Under the pieces are notes generated by a model. The model did no database searches, was not told where the DNA came from, and worked only from the letters and a program-made list of their open reading frames with translations. From Sordaria brevicollis (lineage: Eukaryota; Ascomycota; Sordariomycetes; Sordariales; Sordariaceae): 64,000 nucleotides of DNA. The stretch lies in assembly GCA_033439795.1 (NCBI GenBank), contig JAUTDP010000010.1:930001-994000 (forward strand), in the 5' to 3' direction. Shown here one piece after another: positions 38,740 through 50,779 of the stretch. Position numbers and translations under genes: made by a program. Positions within the stretch are counted from its first letter, which is position 1, and each line of letters begins with the position of its first letter.

Positions 38740-40038
38740 TTATGTCTCACCAAAGACAAAGACACCCTTACCACTCCTGAATCCCTCAAGAGTACCCTGC
38801 ACGGCATCCTTCAACACCTTCTCCTCGGTATCCCAGTTCCAGGTAACCTCTTGGGCGGGCGCCGCCTTGAACTTGCCCTCGCGCATCATCTCCAGGATCT
38901 CGTTGATCATCCTCTTCTTCTCCTCCGGGTTCTCCTTGCCCCACTCACTCAGCCAGAAGCCCTCAAACCTCAAGCGCTTGAAGATCTGCGGGCCGGTAGG
39001 GAACGGAAAGCTCTGCCTGCTCATACCACCATACGTAACCATCACACCCTTGGGACTCAAGCTCCTGACAATCTGCGCGGCATTCTTGCCTCCGACGCAG
39101 TTCAGGCCCAGCATCAGGGGGTCCTTTCCGCCATTCGTCCACTCATCCTTGAGTCTCTGCGTAAAGCTCCTCTCGAGAAACTCGGCCTCGGTCACAACCA
39201 CCGTGGCGCCCAAATCCATCAACTCCCTCTTCAACTCCTCCGTCTCCTCGGGGGTATTTCTCTCCCTCACCACATTAATGCTCCTCAACCCCCACAGCTT
39301 GCCCAACTGAATCGCCGCCCTTCCCACACCACTGTTGGCACCATTCTGCAAAAACCACGCTCCCCCGGACGCAGTACCCTTCGCAAACCCGTCCACGCTC
39401 AGCTTGATCAAATCGACATAATCCCTCAACATCCTATAAGCCGAGCACGGGTTCACACTAACCGTAGCAACCTGCAACGGCGTCAGCCCCTCTTTACCCT
39501 TCTCCCCACCAACCTTAAACAACTTCTTCTCCGCATCCTCCACCAGCGCATGCGTCCTGAGTGTTCCGAAACCAGTAGTAGCGGGGATAACCCAATCACC
39601 CTTCTTTAGTCCCTGTACCCCGCCCCCGACACTCAACACCTCAAAACACCCTTCGTTTCCGGGGATCACGGACGGCTCCGCGGTTCCCAGCAGAGGAGAA
39701 AACTTGGGTTTGACACCGTACGTGCCCTGGATGGTGTTCACGTCCGCCGGGTTGACGGGGCAAGCCAAGGCGCGGATGAGCACGGAACCGTCGGGAAGGG
39801 AGGGGGAGATGGAGTGTTGGTGAACCGAAAGGACGTCGGCGGGTTCGCCGAATTTGGAAAAGACCAGGGCTTTGGCTTGGGTGTACCCGTAGGGACCGGA
39901 TTTGAAGCGGCGGAATGTGAGGGTGCCGGCGGAAGGAACGGAGCGGACAAGAGTGGTCGCGCGGAGGCCGGGACGGGCGCTGAACCGGGCAGTGGCAGCG
40001 GCGGAAGCCCTGACGACAGGGGTGAGGGTGGTCTTCAT
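38740..40038 (-). CDS. etr1: Mitochondrial trans-2-enoyl-ACP/CoA reductase
   Basis: 432 residues from ATG 40038. An Arg/Ala/Ser/Thr-rich presequence (1-45) is followed by an MDR-family fold: YTQAKALVFSKFGEPADVL, CPVNPADVNTIQGTYGVKP (conserved Tyr of the enoyl-reductase branch), VIPGNEGCFEVLSVG, WVIPATTGFGTLRTHALV, NPCSAYRMLRDYV, and the nucleotide-binding WFLQNGANSGVGRAAIQLGKLWG. It uses NADPH to reduce 2-enoyl thioesters in mitochondrial fatty acid synthesis, which supplies the octanoyl chain for lipoate. The frame is open about 119 codons upstream, but those codons look like leader, and a GTGAGT...CTAATC...CAG leader intron at 40105-40265 cuts it. No catalytic anomaly is visible. Confidence 0.94.
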   Translation of the reverse strand: MKTTLTPVVRASAAATARFSARPGLRATTLVRSVPSAGTLTFRRFKSGPYGYTQAKALVFSKFGEPADVLSVHQHSISPSLPDGSVLIRALACPVNPADVNTIQGTYGVKPKFSPLLGTAEPSVIPGNEGCFEVLSVGGGVQGLKKGDWVIPATTGFGTLRTHALVEDAEKKLFKVGGEKGKEGLTPLQVATVSVNPCSAYRMLRDYVDLIKLSVDGFAKGTASGGAWFLQNGANSGVGRAAIQLGKLWGLRSINVVRERNTPEETEELKRELMDLGATVVVTEAEFLERSFTQRLKDEWTNGGKDPLMLGLNCVGGKNAAQIVRSLSPKGVMVTYGGMSRQSFPFPTGPQIFKRLRFEGFWLSEWGKENPEEKKRMINEILEMMREGKFKAAPAQEVTWNWDTEEKVLKDAVQGTLEGFRSGKGVFVFGET

Positions 40039-42165
40039 TTCGCTTTTTTTTTGTTGGTCTTTTGTTGCTTTTTGTTCAGTCGTGGGAAAGAGGTAGGCTC
40101 GCGTCTGTTTCGAAATTTTGGCGAGATTAGTACTTGTTTGTAGCTTCTTGGGGCTTGTGATTTGCGACTTGGGATTGGATTTGGTGGCGGTTTGAGATTT
40201 TGACGTAGTCAAGCTTGGAGATTGGAATTGGGAATTGGGAATTGCGATTGCGATAGTTGACTCACCTGACGCTGTTCTGACACCACTACAATCAATGAAG
40301 AGAGTGTGGATTTGTTGAAGAGCTGGAGGAGCGAGACGGAAAGAGGTGGAAAGAGAGAGGAGATGGACACGGCGCAACGTGGAAATTGACGACAAGAGGT
40401 GCGGGGACGAAAGATGATCGACGGCAGTAATGATGGAGAAGATGGAGACCTCGCTTCAACGTTCAGTCCACAGCTTCACAATCTGGAGCTTCAGCTTTTG
40501 GGATGAAATGAACAATTGCGTCACAGACGTTATGTTATCTGTCTACTCTACGCTCAGTTAATCCGTCAATTCGAGATTGTTGCCAGCTCTTCACAATCTC
40601 TCTAGTCTACAGTCACCATCTCCATCAATTCCAATTCCCAATTGCTTCGGCAGTCACTGCCTCTGATATCACCACTCGTTTCCATGTCCCGACCTCGCCC
40701 GCTCAGGTCCCATGGCCCCGGAAGCTCCATCGCGAAGCTCTTATCGATTACAAAGTTCCACTCGGTCTGATGGAACCTCAACCGTTCGTTCGTCAAATTG
40801 ACGATGACGTCTAGTCTTGGCAAAGGAGCTTTGACCAGCTTTGGCCGGGCCAATCTCCAAGAGCGCAAGGGTACCCTAACCCTTAACTCTCGCTCAACCT
40901 GCCTGTGAAAGAGGAAGGGGAACGGATCAAGCCCCGAGGAACGCCTCTTTGCTGCAAGGTGACCGTTTCGTTTTCAATGGTTTAAAGGAGTTCGTGGTGT
41001 GTGTGTGTGATTCGGATCGGTAACTTACATCCGTATTGGATGGGGGAACACCTTCCGGAATGGGATACGGGAATCTCGATTTGGCGTTCGTTGAAGAGTG
41101 AACTGGTTCACTTCAGCTTCTTCTGCTGGCGTACCCGGAACCTGCTAAGTTGTCTAAACTGAGCTGAGGAGGACCTAGAAGAAGGATCAGTCTCGGTAAC
41201 TAAACTGACTCGCTGAGGAGGACCTGAGAGAAGGATCAAGTCTCGATAACTAATCCAAAGAATAGTAAGTGCTCCGATAGATTCTTGGTAAAGTTATATT
41301 TTGGTGGTGTGATCTTGTGCTTGAACTATTTAACAAGGGGTCAAGGCAAGGCGTGAACGTGATACTACGCTGCAAGGCGGTGCTTCCGCACTTGGCTGAA
41401 GCAGTCTACTACGACCACAACTTGTTTTTCTCATGGATGTTTTGTTATACTTGCCACGATATATGCGTTAGTGATGGGATGAGGTTTGAGATGTCACATC
41501 CGGAAGGCAACGGTGATATGCAAGTCATTCGACGGTTCGATCACACTCTGTAATACCATTCTGCATATCTACCTATATGTGACTTCCTCTATGGTACTTC
41601 TTTCACAACCACCACGACTACCACCCATCTCATGTTTTGTGTGAGCGAAAACAACACTTTCGGTATGTCTCGCCAGCCAACAGTGTACACTCCAGATACT
41701 TTGTCAAATCTGCCCGTCCTTGCAAATAACCACTGCTTGCAGATGTAAAGGGAGGTCCTCTTTGGTCCTTTCTTTGGTGAAATGGCTTGCACAAATCGGG
41801 ACAGCTCCCCTGCCCTGTACTCGAGAAAAAGATTTGAACAAAGAAAAAGAAAAAGTTTCATCATAGGCGTGAAAGATTCAAAAACCCCAAACAATGACCC
41901 GGTTGAATGAACTAAAATAGAAAAAAAAAGAAGGAAGAAAAAGGTTGGGTATCTCTGGTTCCTCCGCCACAGTCCTTCTCCCTCCGCCTTGGGGAAACTC
42001 CCCTCCACCGCACGGTGCCAACGCGTTCGTCTCCTCGACCAGTCCATCTAAGGCTTTCACTTCTCTTTTGACAAGAAGTGTAATCCGAATTGCTTTTCGT
42101 CTGCTTTTCGTCTCCCGATTTTAGGCTTTTCCTGTCATCTCGCCCCTTTCGTGTTTGTGAAGCTC
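40039..42165. other. Intergenic: ETR1 leader/promoter and downstream DNA
   Basis: Contains the ETR1 leader with a likely intron at 40105-40265. An imperfect tandem duplication of about 45 bases lies at 41157-41252. No coding gene is supported. Confidence 0.5.
41157..41252. repeat. Imperfect tandem repeat, two ~45-50 bp copies
   Basis: Copy 1 (from 41157) and copy 2 (from 41202) share CTGAGGAGGACCT, AGAAGGATCA, GTCTCG and TAACTAA with small indels. Confidence 0.75.
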
Positions 42166-42963
42166 TCATTTTATGTCTTTGAACAAATCGTCCCCAAGCA
42201 GACTCCCGCCGTCTTTTGTATCCAGCTTCGACTTGAGCTCGCTCAGCTCAGGAATCTTTGGAGGCGGCGGGCCTTTGGGCTTGTTCTCCGTAAGAGGTCG
42301 TGCCGGTGCCGGTTCAGGGGTAGATGGTGAGGTAAGAGGCGCCATCATGCTGGCACGCCTACTCCTGGTAGTCGAGCTCTTGTCGCCTCCCCCTAGCAGC
42401 TTGCCAAACCACCCACTAACCCGTCTTGATTTCTTGACCTCCAAGTTATTGTTGCTGCTCGGGGGTCGGTTGCTGGACGGGGGCCGAGGACTTGTTGTTT
42501 GTTGCTGCTGCTGCTGGGTCGATGACACTGCTCCTCCGTTCTCGGCAATTGTCTCCTCGCCATTGACATAGGGGCTTCTCAGCTTGTGGCGACTGAGCAT
42601 ACGGCGGATGCTTCCATTGCGACTCGATGAAGTCGTGGGTGATGTGAGGTGGTCTCCTTCACCTGACAGCTTGTTGGTAGTCCCGGACGTGGACGAGGTA
42701 GGCGATGTCGGCAAAGATATACGCGGCCCGCTTGATTTCCCATTGGGCGGGGCCAATGTTCCATTTTCGTTTGTTGCACTCTTTTGACCCTCCCCGTTTG
42801 GTGTTTTGGGCGCTTCGTCCGTGAGCTTCGGCGATGGTTCGGGAGGTGGGATATCGGTGCCTTCGGTCAAAGGCGCAAAACTGAAGTCAAGGGCGGGTAG
42901 TTCGAAACGCTTGGAAGAGGCGGATTGGCCTCCTGTTCCGCTCGGGTTTGGTTTGGACGACAT
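42166..42963 (-). CDS. Disordered Ser/Pro-rich hypothetical protein
   Basis: 265 residues from ATG 42963 to TGA at 42166. Most of the chain is low-complexity Ser/Thr/Pro/Asn with a run of Gln (CAG/CAA) near 160. Short ordered-looking islands stand out: FELPALDFSFAPL near 22, SIRRMLSRHKLRSPYVNGEE near 135-155, and KKSRRVSGWFGKLLGG near 195. A basic SRR.S and RRAS pattern could be kinase sites. The C-terminus (LGDDLFKDIK) is acidic then basic. The islands suggest a conserved fungal scaffold or signalling protein, but I do not recognise a family. Codon use is typical of the surrounding genes. The leader is CT/AG-rich. Confidence 0.75.
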   Translation of the reverse strand: MSSKPNPSGTGGQSASSKRFELPALDFSFAPLTEGTDIPPPEPSPKLTDEAPKTPNGEGQKSATNENGTLAPPNGKSSGPRISLPTSPTSSTSGTTNKLSGEGDHLTSPTTSSSRNGSIRRMLSRHKLRSPYVNGEETIAENGGAVSSTQQQQQQTTSPRPPSSNRPPSSNNNLEVKKSRRVSGWFGKLLGGGDKSSTTRSRRASMMAPLTSPSTPEPAPARPLTENKPKGPPPPKIPELSELKSKLDTKDGGSLLGDDLFKDIK

Positions 42964-44268
42964 GGTGAGGATGATCAGACGCGTGGGTGATTGTGTCGGA
43001 CAGATGCTCAATGTGGGAACGGACAAAACGGATGCAAAGTAGAAATCAAGACAGGAAGGGATGATGTCGTGGGAGAAACACGACAGGTTGACGCAGCAAT
43101 GTCGGCAGAGAGAGAAGGAGCGTAAAGTAAGAAGTATGGTAGCTGCCCCCCGAATGGAATGGGAAATGACGTCCAATTGGAGTACTATCTGGCTCTAGAG
43201 AGGAAAGTGAGAGGAGATGGTAAGAGCAAGCAAGAGAGATGGAGAGAAGCGACAACGCGGTCCAAGCTCCTTCCTGTCTGTCCCTTCCTTTTTCTCTTCT
43301 TCTTCCACTTCTGCTGTCTGTCTACCCAAGTTCGTATGGGTGGCAGGTTTGTCGAACCCGGCGATAGCGTCGAGCAAATGTTTGTCGTAATGAGCGAGTG
43401 GATGGTAAACTTGAAGGACAAACAAATCGAGAAAAGAGTTTCAACACAGAGAGTGAGAGGAAAAGAGAGGAAGAGATGGAAACCCCAATCCAATGTCCAG
43501 AGAAACGAATCAATGGGTCCAAACGAGAACCCCTGTATCGCAGCTGCACAACTGCCTGCACTCGGTAGTGGTCCCAGTGGGTATGGGTTCAAGTTAGCCT
43601 GGTGATCCTTGGTCCTCGGGGGAGGGCACATGGGCTCATGGGCAATGGTTCCGGGCCTTGGTTGGCTCAATATTGCTCAGTAGGGTGGTACTGGGAAAAG
43701 GTCAAAAGGAAGGTGGAAGCGTGGGAAACACAAGATCTGCGTTGCCTGCGTCAAAGTGGACAAAAGAGTCTCTTTGCATGCCTCGGGTTGTCTTTGGTGT
43801 CTTTGGTCTCTCTTACTCTTTGCTCGGTCTCAACAAACAGAATCGACTGAAGTCAGGATAACCTCAAATGACAGAGATAAGAACTTGCGATCTCCCGCTG
43901 GGCAGATTGGAAAAAGAGGATCCAAGGCTCCAATGCTAATTTCCGTCAACCTGACTTTGCAAAGACCTAGTTATTGGCAAGAGTGACACTTGGAGAGCAA
44001 CCACTCTTACCTCCAAAGTGACCTACCAGAGTGGAGTATAGTGAGCTGAGAGTGGACACGACCCTGACGCCGCCGGCGCGGGACCTGAACGGGGAAAGTG
44101 GGGGAGCACCTCAGTGACCTGAGTGGAGCCCAGCCATTTCACCAATTGGATGAAAGAAGTCTGACTGCCAGAAGCCCAAAACACCAAACATCGGATCACC
44201 ACTTTTGTCATCACTGCCACCATGATCAATCTGTTTATACAATCTCATCTACATGACCGCACAGCCCC
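42964..44268. other. Intergenic: promoter/leader of the disordered-protein gene
   Basis: Both neighbours lie on the minus strand. A strongly pyrimidine-rich tract on the minus strand (43030-43310) marks a probable leader. No gene seen. Confidence 0.5.
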
Positions 44269-46292
44269 CTAACTCCGACTTAGCAATGTCGAGCTCTTCC
44301 TTCTCTTGTTACCCGTCGCTGGCGCGGACTGGCCAGTTGTGCCCAGAACCTGCCTCTTCATTTGTTGAATGCGCTTGATGCTCTCCTCAATCTCAGAATT
44401 AGTGGGCCAGCTTGGGGCATTCTGCGACTTGGTAGACGTAGCCGCCGCTGCTTTTCTCTTCTTTGTCGGCGTCCTCTTGGTAGCCGCCTTGGGAGTCACC
44501 TTGGTCGTCGGCTTGGTAATCGCCTCTGCACCTTCATCAGACGACGACCCAATATCCACCCAAGTTTGGCCCCTCCCAAAGTCGTGCTCCCATCTAAACG
44601 ATTTGGGCGCCTGCAGCAGCATCTCATCTTCCGAGTCATAGTGCCACTTGGTCAACAGCGATGACTCGTCCTTGTTTCTCAAGTTGATGCCTCCTGTCAC
44701 ATAAAACTTCTCTTCCGGCGGTCCAGGAGCATCGTAAAACGGATTGCGTCCCTCGGCGTCATGCACACCTCCGGCCTTCATTCGCCCCGGTAGCCGACCG
44801 GCTCCCAGAACGTCACGACGTTTCTGGCCGACCCACATCCTAAATGTGCCAGGCGCGCTCGACGTGTAGAGCACGTTGAAGGGGAGCATGCCGCTCAGCC
44901 GACTGTCGCCGTCCAGGACGACGACTGGCATCGTGTGGAACACCCAGTCATCGTCGCCGAACCTGAACCCAATATCCAGCTCATAGATGCTTCTCTTCAC
45001 CTCTCCCTCAGCGAGAGCGACGTTAGTGACCGCCTGCGCTGCGTATGCATCGGGATCAATGTCAAGAAGGGCAAGGTCTTGGGGTTTGAGACTGGGCATC
45101 GTGGCGCCCGAATCGACGAGCATGTTTAACTCGACAACTTTACCGTATTCGTCAGGTTGCGTATCGGGGAACCCTGGGGCCGTCGATGACTCCGAGGAGT
45201 CCGACTGCTTTCTCTTGTCTATCTTTGCGCGCTTGGCAGCAGGTTCTCGCATAACCCTCTCCTTGCGGGCCCGGAAATACATCGTTATGTGGTAGCCGCC
45301 TTGCCCATACGATCCCAGGCGTCCCTTGAGCGGATTATCGAGACAGATGCCCTTTTTGGCACGCACCGTCATTTCTCTTGTGAGGGGTGGCTCGTGCCAG
45401 AGCCATCCGGGCCCATACTTCTCGAGATACGTGTCCAGTCGCTCATCACGGTCCCTCGTGAACGAGCCGTAATCGGGACAAGTGTCGACGATGCGGCCGT
45501 TCCAAATGAGGGTATACGAATCGGAATATGGGATGGCCCCAGACTCATAACCAGCAATGGCGGCTTCGATGTTTACCTTTTGCGCTTTGGGGCCTGGCTG
45601 TTCGAGAGCATAACGCAAAAGGTCGAGACGCTTGTTGATGGCCTCTCGATGAGTCGAAGCAAGAGTAGATCTGGAAAAGCAGCCTTGTCAGTCTCATGAT
45701 CCATGCGACTTATAGCTTTGCGACAGATTCTCATCATCACTTACATCGGCTTGGTGTTCTCTTCATCATTCTCATCGAGCTCGGCTCTCTTCCTGAGCTC
45801 CTCATCCAATTGCTGCTGGAAAATGGGATTTGAAGTTCCGTAATGCTCGACTCTCAAACGGGCACGCAGAACTCTTCGATCGGCAACCTCAATACGGCTC
45901 AAGTCCTCACCATGTACCGAAAGCTCGCTTCCGTAGGCGATATCGGGCTTCCATTTGCCAAACCGAGAATTCGATGCCGCGGGGCCGTTCAAATGACGGT
46001 TCATACGAGTGTTGTGCTGATTCTGGGTTTGCATCCTGCTCATGCTACGGGTCTGGACTCCAGGACTAAGAGGCTGGCTTGTCGAAGGAGGAGCTGCTTG
46101 CGGTCGATTTATGCGCCCAGGTCTGAGAAAGTTAGCCTGGATGAACGCTTAAAAAGAGTTGAGTTGGTGATTCACTTACTGCAGCACGCTCACAGTCCCG
46201 TTCGGGTTCGTCCGGTAAACCGGTAACCCTTCACGCAGTCGTCTTTCATCTTCTATGAAAGCTTGTCGCCGTTTTTCTCTTGAGAACTCCAT
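44269..46292 (-). CDS. Retropepsin-like aspartyl protease-domain protein, hypothetical
   Basis: Three exons: 46180-46292, 45745-46122 and 44269-45670, separated by introns of 57 and 74 bases, both with GTAAGT donors. The sum gives 630 residues in consistent phase. A helical, charged N-terminus (MEFSREKRRQAFIEDERRLR) leads to a long N-terminal region with MEE-like helices. Near 340-440 a retropepsin-like fold is suggested: VVELNMLVDSGAT at about 342-354 (D-S-G-A-T is the catalytic motif), then IYELDIGFRF, MPVVVLDGDSRLSGMLPFNVLY. The C-terminal 130 residues are Lys/Thr-rich and end in a basic stretch (NKRRKSSTLLSRS), a possible nuclear signal. It could be a domesticated retroelement protease or an old cellular family like Ddi1. 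Function is not known. Confidence 0.8.
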
Positions 46293-47039
46293 ATCGTACA
46301 ATGTCAAGCAAGTTGTGACTGAGATGGCAGTCGTCAAAAGTTGTGATAATCAGCAGAAAGCTTGCATAGATGAAGGTCCTCTCTCATTGAGAAAAAGACT
46401 TCCTCACATGGGTCAAGCTAGGACACAACATTATTGACCCCTTTTCTTTCCTTCCTTTGAGCAATGGTCATTTGAGGTTGTCCATTGAGCTCTGCAACCC
46501 CCTACCTACTTGCGCTGTTTTGCCCGCGGCGCTGCTCATAGGATTGTCCTTTGTCTCAAGGGTGAGAACAAAGGCGCACAAATCCTCGGAGGAGCACCAA
46601 TTCTTTGCTCGATGCATGGTGAACAACAGAAGCAGTCGGCTTTGTTCTTTATTGTCACTCCCCAATCCGGCAAGCTCTGTATGCAAACGGCAACTCAACC
46701 CAATTGACGCCAACTGGTCCCTTGAAGCACAAGTGTTGCCCTTCGAGTGCATTCCCGTCCCGCCTGATAGACTCAAAACATCACTCCCACCCAGACAATC
46801 ACCTTTCTTTCCTCTTACACGCAAAAACTTTTTGTCAGCTTCACCACCACGCAATCGCTACTTTTTCTTGCCTTCTCTGTTCACCCCGCATACTACTAAT
46901 TCACAGTTTGTCAGCTGCTTGCGCGAGTCGCAGAGCAAAGGATACCATTCTTCGCGCGCGACGTTCAAGCAGATGTGGATTGTAAAAGCCGGACAACAGT
47001 TAGAGCACAGATAAACAAACACGAACCACACCCGTCAAG
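46293..47039. promoter_or_regulatory. Divergent promoter region
   Basis: 747 bases between the retropepsin-like gene and the 1191-residue gene, CT-rich near 46780-46930. No specific operator recognised. Confidence 0.45.
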
Positions 47040-50000
47040 ATGTTTGGAGTCGGCGCGGAGGGGGGTCGCCCCAAATTGAGAGGTGCTGGTGAGGTGAAAA
47101 AGGATTTGGATGGTATGTAATTCCATGTGCAGTCAAACTCACCGAAATGATTGATGCTGACGCACATTCTACTGCTAGAAACATTTCTCAAGTTTTTGCG
47201 CGGCTATGCATCTTACAATCTCGAGTGTCCTCCGGCCTTCAAAAAGTACTTGGAGCGTGAAGTTTTGCCAGCATGCAAAGAGGCCGACAAGCTCGACCAG
47301 CTCCAGCTGTACATCAGCAATCCCGGAATCCTGGACTTCGGCCTTGGTGTCGAGTTTATGGAGGAAGCATCTCACTACACAATTTGGGATTACTGGTTTC
47401 AGGGCCCCGAAGAGTCGGTTGTTCTTCCTTTTCATCCCATCCCGGACAACTACAAGCCATGGCCCAAGGAGGCAGACAAGTCGATGAAGGCTGCGTACGT
47501 CATCGACGACCCGGGTCGCGCGCCCCTAGATGATATTGACGAAATTCGGCTGGACGACCAGAAGGCTAAAGACGCAAAGATGAGTATTGTACCGCCCGGG
47601 CCGTTTCGCTCAATGCCTGGTGCTCTTGGTCCCGGAGGCGATCAAGGGCATATGTTTGGAAGCATGCTCGATGAGATGAAAGAGATGGATAAGCTTCAGT
47701 TATTCCCCTCGGCTCATGGTTCCGGTGCCGAAGTGGAAGAAGGAGGCCAGACGCGCGACGAGATCATCGACCGCACTGGCCCAGACTGGACGGTCGACTC
47801 CGAGTATGAAGGGTTCCGACAGCCTCCGCTCGCTCTTCGCCTTTTTCAGATCAACAACTTTCTTTGCGAGGAAGACGTGTACCGTGATATGGAATGGGCG
47901 CCAAAGTTCGCTGAGACGATCCGATATCTCCAGTGGCTTTCTGATGAAGACCCCAATGAACAGCTTGCGAACTCCAGTCACGAAACTCAGCAGATGCACA
48001 AGGATGCCCTCCAGAAGGTTAGGGTGCATGAGCTTTATGACTACTACAATGCTCAACCGACACCGTTGATCATCGACCCTCCGCCAAAGGGGAGTCTCAA
48101 GTCGACGCGCCTCAATTGGCTCGGTGATGTTCACAGCTACCCAATTCCAACGACGAACCCTGCCCCGGATAAGAGAGACCTCATGCCTATACCGGTACAC
48201 CCGCGACCGGTTGAGCCCGTTAACACCATGCTCATCGATGAGCCGGATACGTATGAGCAGTTTGAGGAATTCAAATCTGACCAGCGAGAGGTATGGCAGG
48301 ACGACGAGGACAAGGACAATCTCGCCATTACGGAGAGTGAGGCGTTCCTTAAGTACTCAGGCGCCAAGTATTCTGGTTGGGTTCATTTCGATCCAACCAC
48401 GAACACCAAGGTTCTGTCTGATGACACCATCCTCATTCCCAACGACCCGAGGAGCTTTGCCAGAGAGCGAGGAGCTCGTCGTGCTGGTCTGCAACAGATG
48501 CTGCGGGCTTATAAGACGACTATGGATGAATCCTTGGTCAGCCCTCTTCGCACGCTCCAGCTTCCTATTGATGCTGGGGCTTTGCACAAGATCACTCAAA
48601 AGACCGATGGTGTACAATTTGTCCCAGTTCGTATTCCGGATGAGCAGATCCAAAAGCAGGCTGATACCACGCCCTTCACTGTTCAAATCCCCAAGTATCT
48701 CGAGACTCTCAGGCATATTCGCCAAAGGGCCCTGAAGCGCGTTGAAGCTCTTCGCCGACAGGATCGCCGTTGGGTGACTCTGCCTCCCAACGCCATCACA
48801 GGCGGCCCATTCGTCTGGCGCATGGTCGACCCCGACGTCCAGTCGAGGCAAGACATTTTGCAGCAATGCAACATCACTTACCAGCTTCTCTTTGCCGCTT
48901 CGCGGCGCGCACCCCGTCTCTTGATGGATGAAGTGATGGCCCTAGTTGAACGTGGCATCTCGGGCGAGTTCCACAACCATGACGTTCCTGCCGAAGTGCG
49001 TCTGCACGGCGACGAGCTCGAGATAGTCGGCACTACGCACCCGCGCAAAGCGCCCCGGTACGTCGACCTCGAGGAAGACATCCCCTGGCTCAAGTTCCTC
49101 GCCTCCGAAGCCGTCAACGACGGCAACTGGGAGCCCAACACCTTCTACCCCGCCGAGCCCAAGGAGAAGTACAAGCTCTTCCACATCTTTGCTCGCCGCG
49201 TACAAAAGCTTCTCGACGACCGGGATCCAAACGCGCTCTTCGCCGACGCCAACGCCCAAGTAACCGTCGAGCAGCTCCTCGCCAAAATCAACGCCGGCCG
49301 CGAGGGCGCCCCCGTCGACAAAGTCGTCTTCACCCCCTACGACGCCATGGCCTGGCTCGACCGGCTCGCCGACACGGGCCACGTCCAATTCCAGCTCGAT
49401 CCGTCCTGCTACGGCGTCGTCATGCGTCCCCTCAACAAATACTTTCCCGAAAACCGCGTCATCTGGCCCGGTCCCACCGCCCACCGCGAGAAACCGGGAA
49501 TCAACCTGGGCTACGTGACCACCTGGCAACAAATCCTCGTGCCGGGCGTGGACCGCTCGCAAGAGCTCCCCCGGACCGAACCCACCTCCCCCGTCTGGAA
49601 CTTCTTCTCGTGCTTGGCCTTCCGACTCGGCTACACCATTTACATGCTCCAGCAAGAAGCCGCTGAGCAAGGTCGGCTCAAGCCGCAGCCTGTCCCCGCC
49701 GAGTACCTGACCGAGAGCTTAACCACTTTCGAGACGGAGTGCAAAGCCGAGATGAAGAACGCCTTTGGGAAAGACCAGGCTCTGATTACCCTGCCACAGC
49801 TCGTCAGCCGGCATTCGCCGCGGGATTACACGGGTGCGCAAATGACCGAGGCCGAAGCGTTTGCGGTTGTCAGGCGGAAGCTCCTGGAGGAAAGCATTGC
49901 TAACTTGGTCATGCTTGTCCCCGGTAGGGAACATACCTACTATGGCCGTGACCAGACAACGGGGGAGGTGGTGCAGATGACGGTGCGGAAGAGGGATGTG

Positions 50001-50779
50001 AGTTGGGGGTTTGCTGCTTCTCGTTTACGTCAGACCCAAGGGAAGAAGCCGTTTCAATACTGGCGTCTTGATCGCTGGCCTCTTGGTGTGGGATATACCT
50101 CTGAGGAAACGGAACGTAAGATCAAGGAAGGGAAAGATGTGGATCCTAGCATGGTGTATGATCCTGTCTCAGACGACCCCATTCCTGAGAGGTACAGACG
50201 ACCCAAGCTGAAGAGGTTTGGCGAGGATGAGAAGGTGAAGTTGAAGCGCGGACCGGCGAGTTACCCGATTGGTGATACGGTTAGGCAGCAGTGGAAGGTG
50301 GAGGAGAGTATGACGGAGGCTGTTCATAAGGGTATGTCTTTTTTTTTTTTTTGTTCTTCTTTCTTCTAATTTTTTTTTCTTTTCCTTTCCCCTATTCATT
50401 CAATCATGCTAACAACTATATACTTGCAGCCCTCGGCTTCCCCACACCCGGCTCCTCCTCCTCGGAACCCAGGGCCGGAAGCAAACGCACCTGGTCCCAA
50501 GCCATCGGCACCATACTCAACCCCTTCTCCAACCCGTCTGCCGACGACGACGACGACTACGACTACGACTTCGCCGCCCCTGGCGTGCCAGAGGACGAGA
50601 GGAGAGTCAGGCCGAGGCTGGATGATCTCGCCAAGGGCGTGCTGGTGCCTAGTTGGAATCCGGACCGGGTTAGGAAAGCTTTCCAGGAGGACGGGTTTGA
50701 TATGGATAAGGTTGATTTGAAGATTGTGTTGAAGGAGCTAGAGACGATGAGGAAGGAGACCATCGAGGTTGATGCTTAG
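47040..50779 (+). CDS. Large conserved-looking hypothetical protein, 1191 residues
   Basis: Exons 47040-47112, 47179-50331 and 50430-50779. Intron 1 (66 bases) has GTATGT, GCTGAC and CTAG; intron 2 (98 bases) has GTATGT, two T-runs, GCTAAC and TTGCAG. All phases agree. Codon bias is strong throughout. The protein is soluble with no membrane segment, and rich in Pro/Asp/Glu/Arg. A Gly-rich start (MFGVGAEGGRPKLRG) is followed by FLKFLRGYASYNLECPPAFKKYLEREVLP near 27, charged helices, a HIRQRALKRVEALRRQDRRW block near 540, and an Asp run before the C-terminus. The basic N-terminus is compatible with an organelle or ribosome-associated protein, but this is inference. I do not recognise any domain. 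Length and codon bias make it certainly a real gene. Confidence 0.88.

Noticed and set aside
38851..39609. 252-codon plus-strand frame opposite ETR1
   Set aside because: Antisense shadow of a recognised enzyme with no splice or start support.
48942..49670. 242-codon minus-strand frame opposite the 1191-residue gene
   Set aside because: Gly/Val/Glu-rich shadow caused by the GC-ending codons of the sense gene.
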